A DNA stretch of 64,000 bases from Phytopythium helicoides (taxonomy: Eukaryota; Oomycota; Peronosporomycetes; Pythiales; Pythiaceae), in assembly GCA_024867545.1 (NCBI GenBank), contig JANFNE010000003.1, forward strand, positions 1 through 64,000, in the 5' to 3' direction. Both the position numbers and the translations under genes were made by a program. A model generated the notes under the pieces. It ran no database searches. It was not told the DNA's origin and worked only from the letters and a program-made list of their open reading frames with translations. Positions 63,615-64,000 of this stretch are shown here, piece after piece (position 1 is the stretch's first letter; every line of letters begins with the position of its first letter).

Positions 63615-64000
63615 ATGAACAGCGTGACGATCCAGCTGCCGCCGCTGTCGGTACTCACGACCCCCCGCAGCCGCATGAGCTTCGCCTTCAGCAAGATGGA
63701 GCTGTCGACCCCCAAGCTCTCGCTCGCCTTCATCCTGGACGACGCGCAGCCGCTGTTCGCATCTCCCGTGGCGCAGGTGCCGACGCACCACCCGGTGAGC
63801 AAGGAGCGCAAGCGCCGCCGCAAGATGACGGCACAGGAGAAGCGCGAGGCCCGCTCGTGCTGCATCGAGGGCTGCACCAACTACACGATCGACCGCGGTC
63901 TGTGCTTCCGCCACGGCGGCGGCAAGGCGTGTTCCATGGAGGGGTGCACGGCGAGTGCCAAGCACCGTGGACTGTGCTGGAAGCACGGCGGCTCGACGCT
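63615..64000 (+). CDS. Gene W: WRKY19-like Cys/His-repeat protein, cut by the window edge
   Basis: The first 128 codons of a close copy of gene G. It starts MNSVTIQLPPLSVL, then has motif KLSLAFILDD, the same basic patch (KRRRKMTAQEKREAR), module 1 (CCIEGCTNYTIDRGLCFRH) and module 2, and begins module 3 at the last bases. No intron appears up to the edge, as in G. The Ser run of G between the N-terminus and the motif is missing here. The rest lies outside the window. Confidence 0.88.
   Translation, partial: MNSVTIQLPPLSVLTTPRSRMSFAFSKMELSTPKLSLAFILDDAQPLFASPVAQVPTHHPVSKERKRRRKMTAQEKREARSCCIEGCTNYTIDRGLCFRHGGGKACSMEGCTASAKHRGLCWKHGGST

Overview
The window looks like nuclear DNA of an oomycete, most likely Phytophthora or a close relative. 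The evidence is: GC-rich, mostly intronless genes with a few short introns (about 60-120 bp); dense gene islands next to AT-richer, transposon-littered gaps; stramenopile-type products (ERV/PDI fusion, mitochondrial MinC-like protein, OSCA/CSC1 channel, many-IQ/WW protein, a Fanzor); and a large family of the Cys/His-repeat proteins that oomycete annotations usually label 'WRKY19-like'. None of these proteins contains a WRKY domain. This assignment is from family recognition and was not searched.

Layout. 1-7.4 kb is gene-poor, with decayed pieces: a ZIP metal-transporter remnant, a possible Ty3/gypsy integrase scrap, a 31-base poly-C tract and a broken Mutator-like (MULE) transposase. 7.4-8.2 kb holds the first Cys/His gene. 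9.4-10.6 kb is a relic of a Ser/Gly/Thr-repeat protein gene on the minus strand. 10.7-37.6 kb is a conserved gene island: CENP-B/HTH protein, oomycete membrane protein, ERV-PDI, VPS16, truncated Fanzor, a second Cys/His gene, CSC1-like channel, a 15-bp minisatellite, MinC-like protein, small Cys-motif protein, GCK-domain protein, IQ/WW protein, and a coiled-coil protein with five zinc-ribbon-like motifs.

38.8-64 kb is an accessory region dominated by ten more Cys/His genes among long non-coding gaps. Over the whole window the family has 12 loci (named here A, G, N, O, P, Q, R, S, T, U, V, W). Each encodes a short linear motif of the type [S/D/G][L/I]xF[I/L][L/M/I][N/D/S/G], then a basic patch, then five modules C-x4-C-x9-C-x2-H, the last with x11. 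They fall into subfamilies A/N, G/W, O/P/Q, R/S/T and U/V. P and Q lie in a 1.4-kb, nearly identical segmental duplication. R, S and U carry +1 frame disruptions in exon 1, and V has lost several zinc ligands. The array therefore shows birth, exchange and decay of paralogues side by side.

How the genes relate: the island genes are unrelated housekeeping functions (secretory-pathway ERV/PDI, endolysosomal VPS16, ion channel, mitochondrial MinC-like and GCK proteins). The Cys/His genes are likely nucleic-acid or protein-binding regulators, because of the basic patch next to multiple zinc modules, but this is inference.
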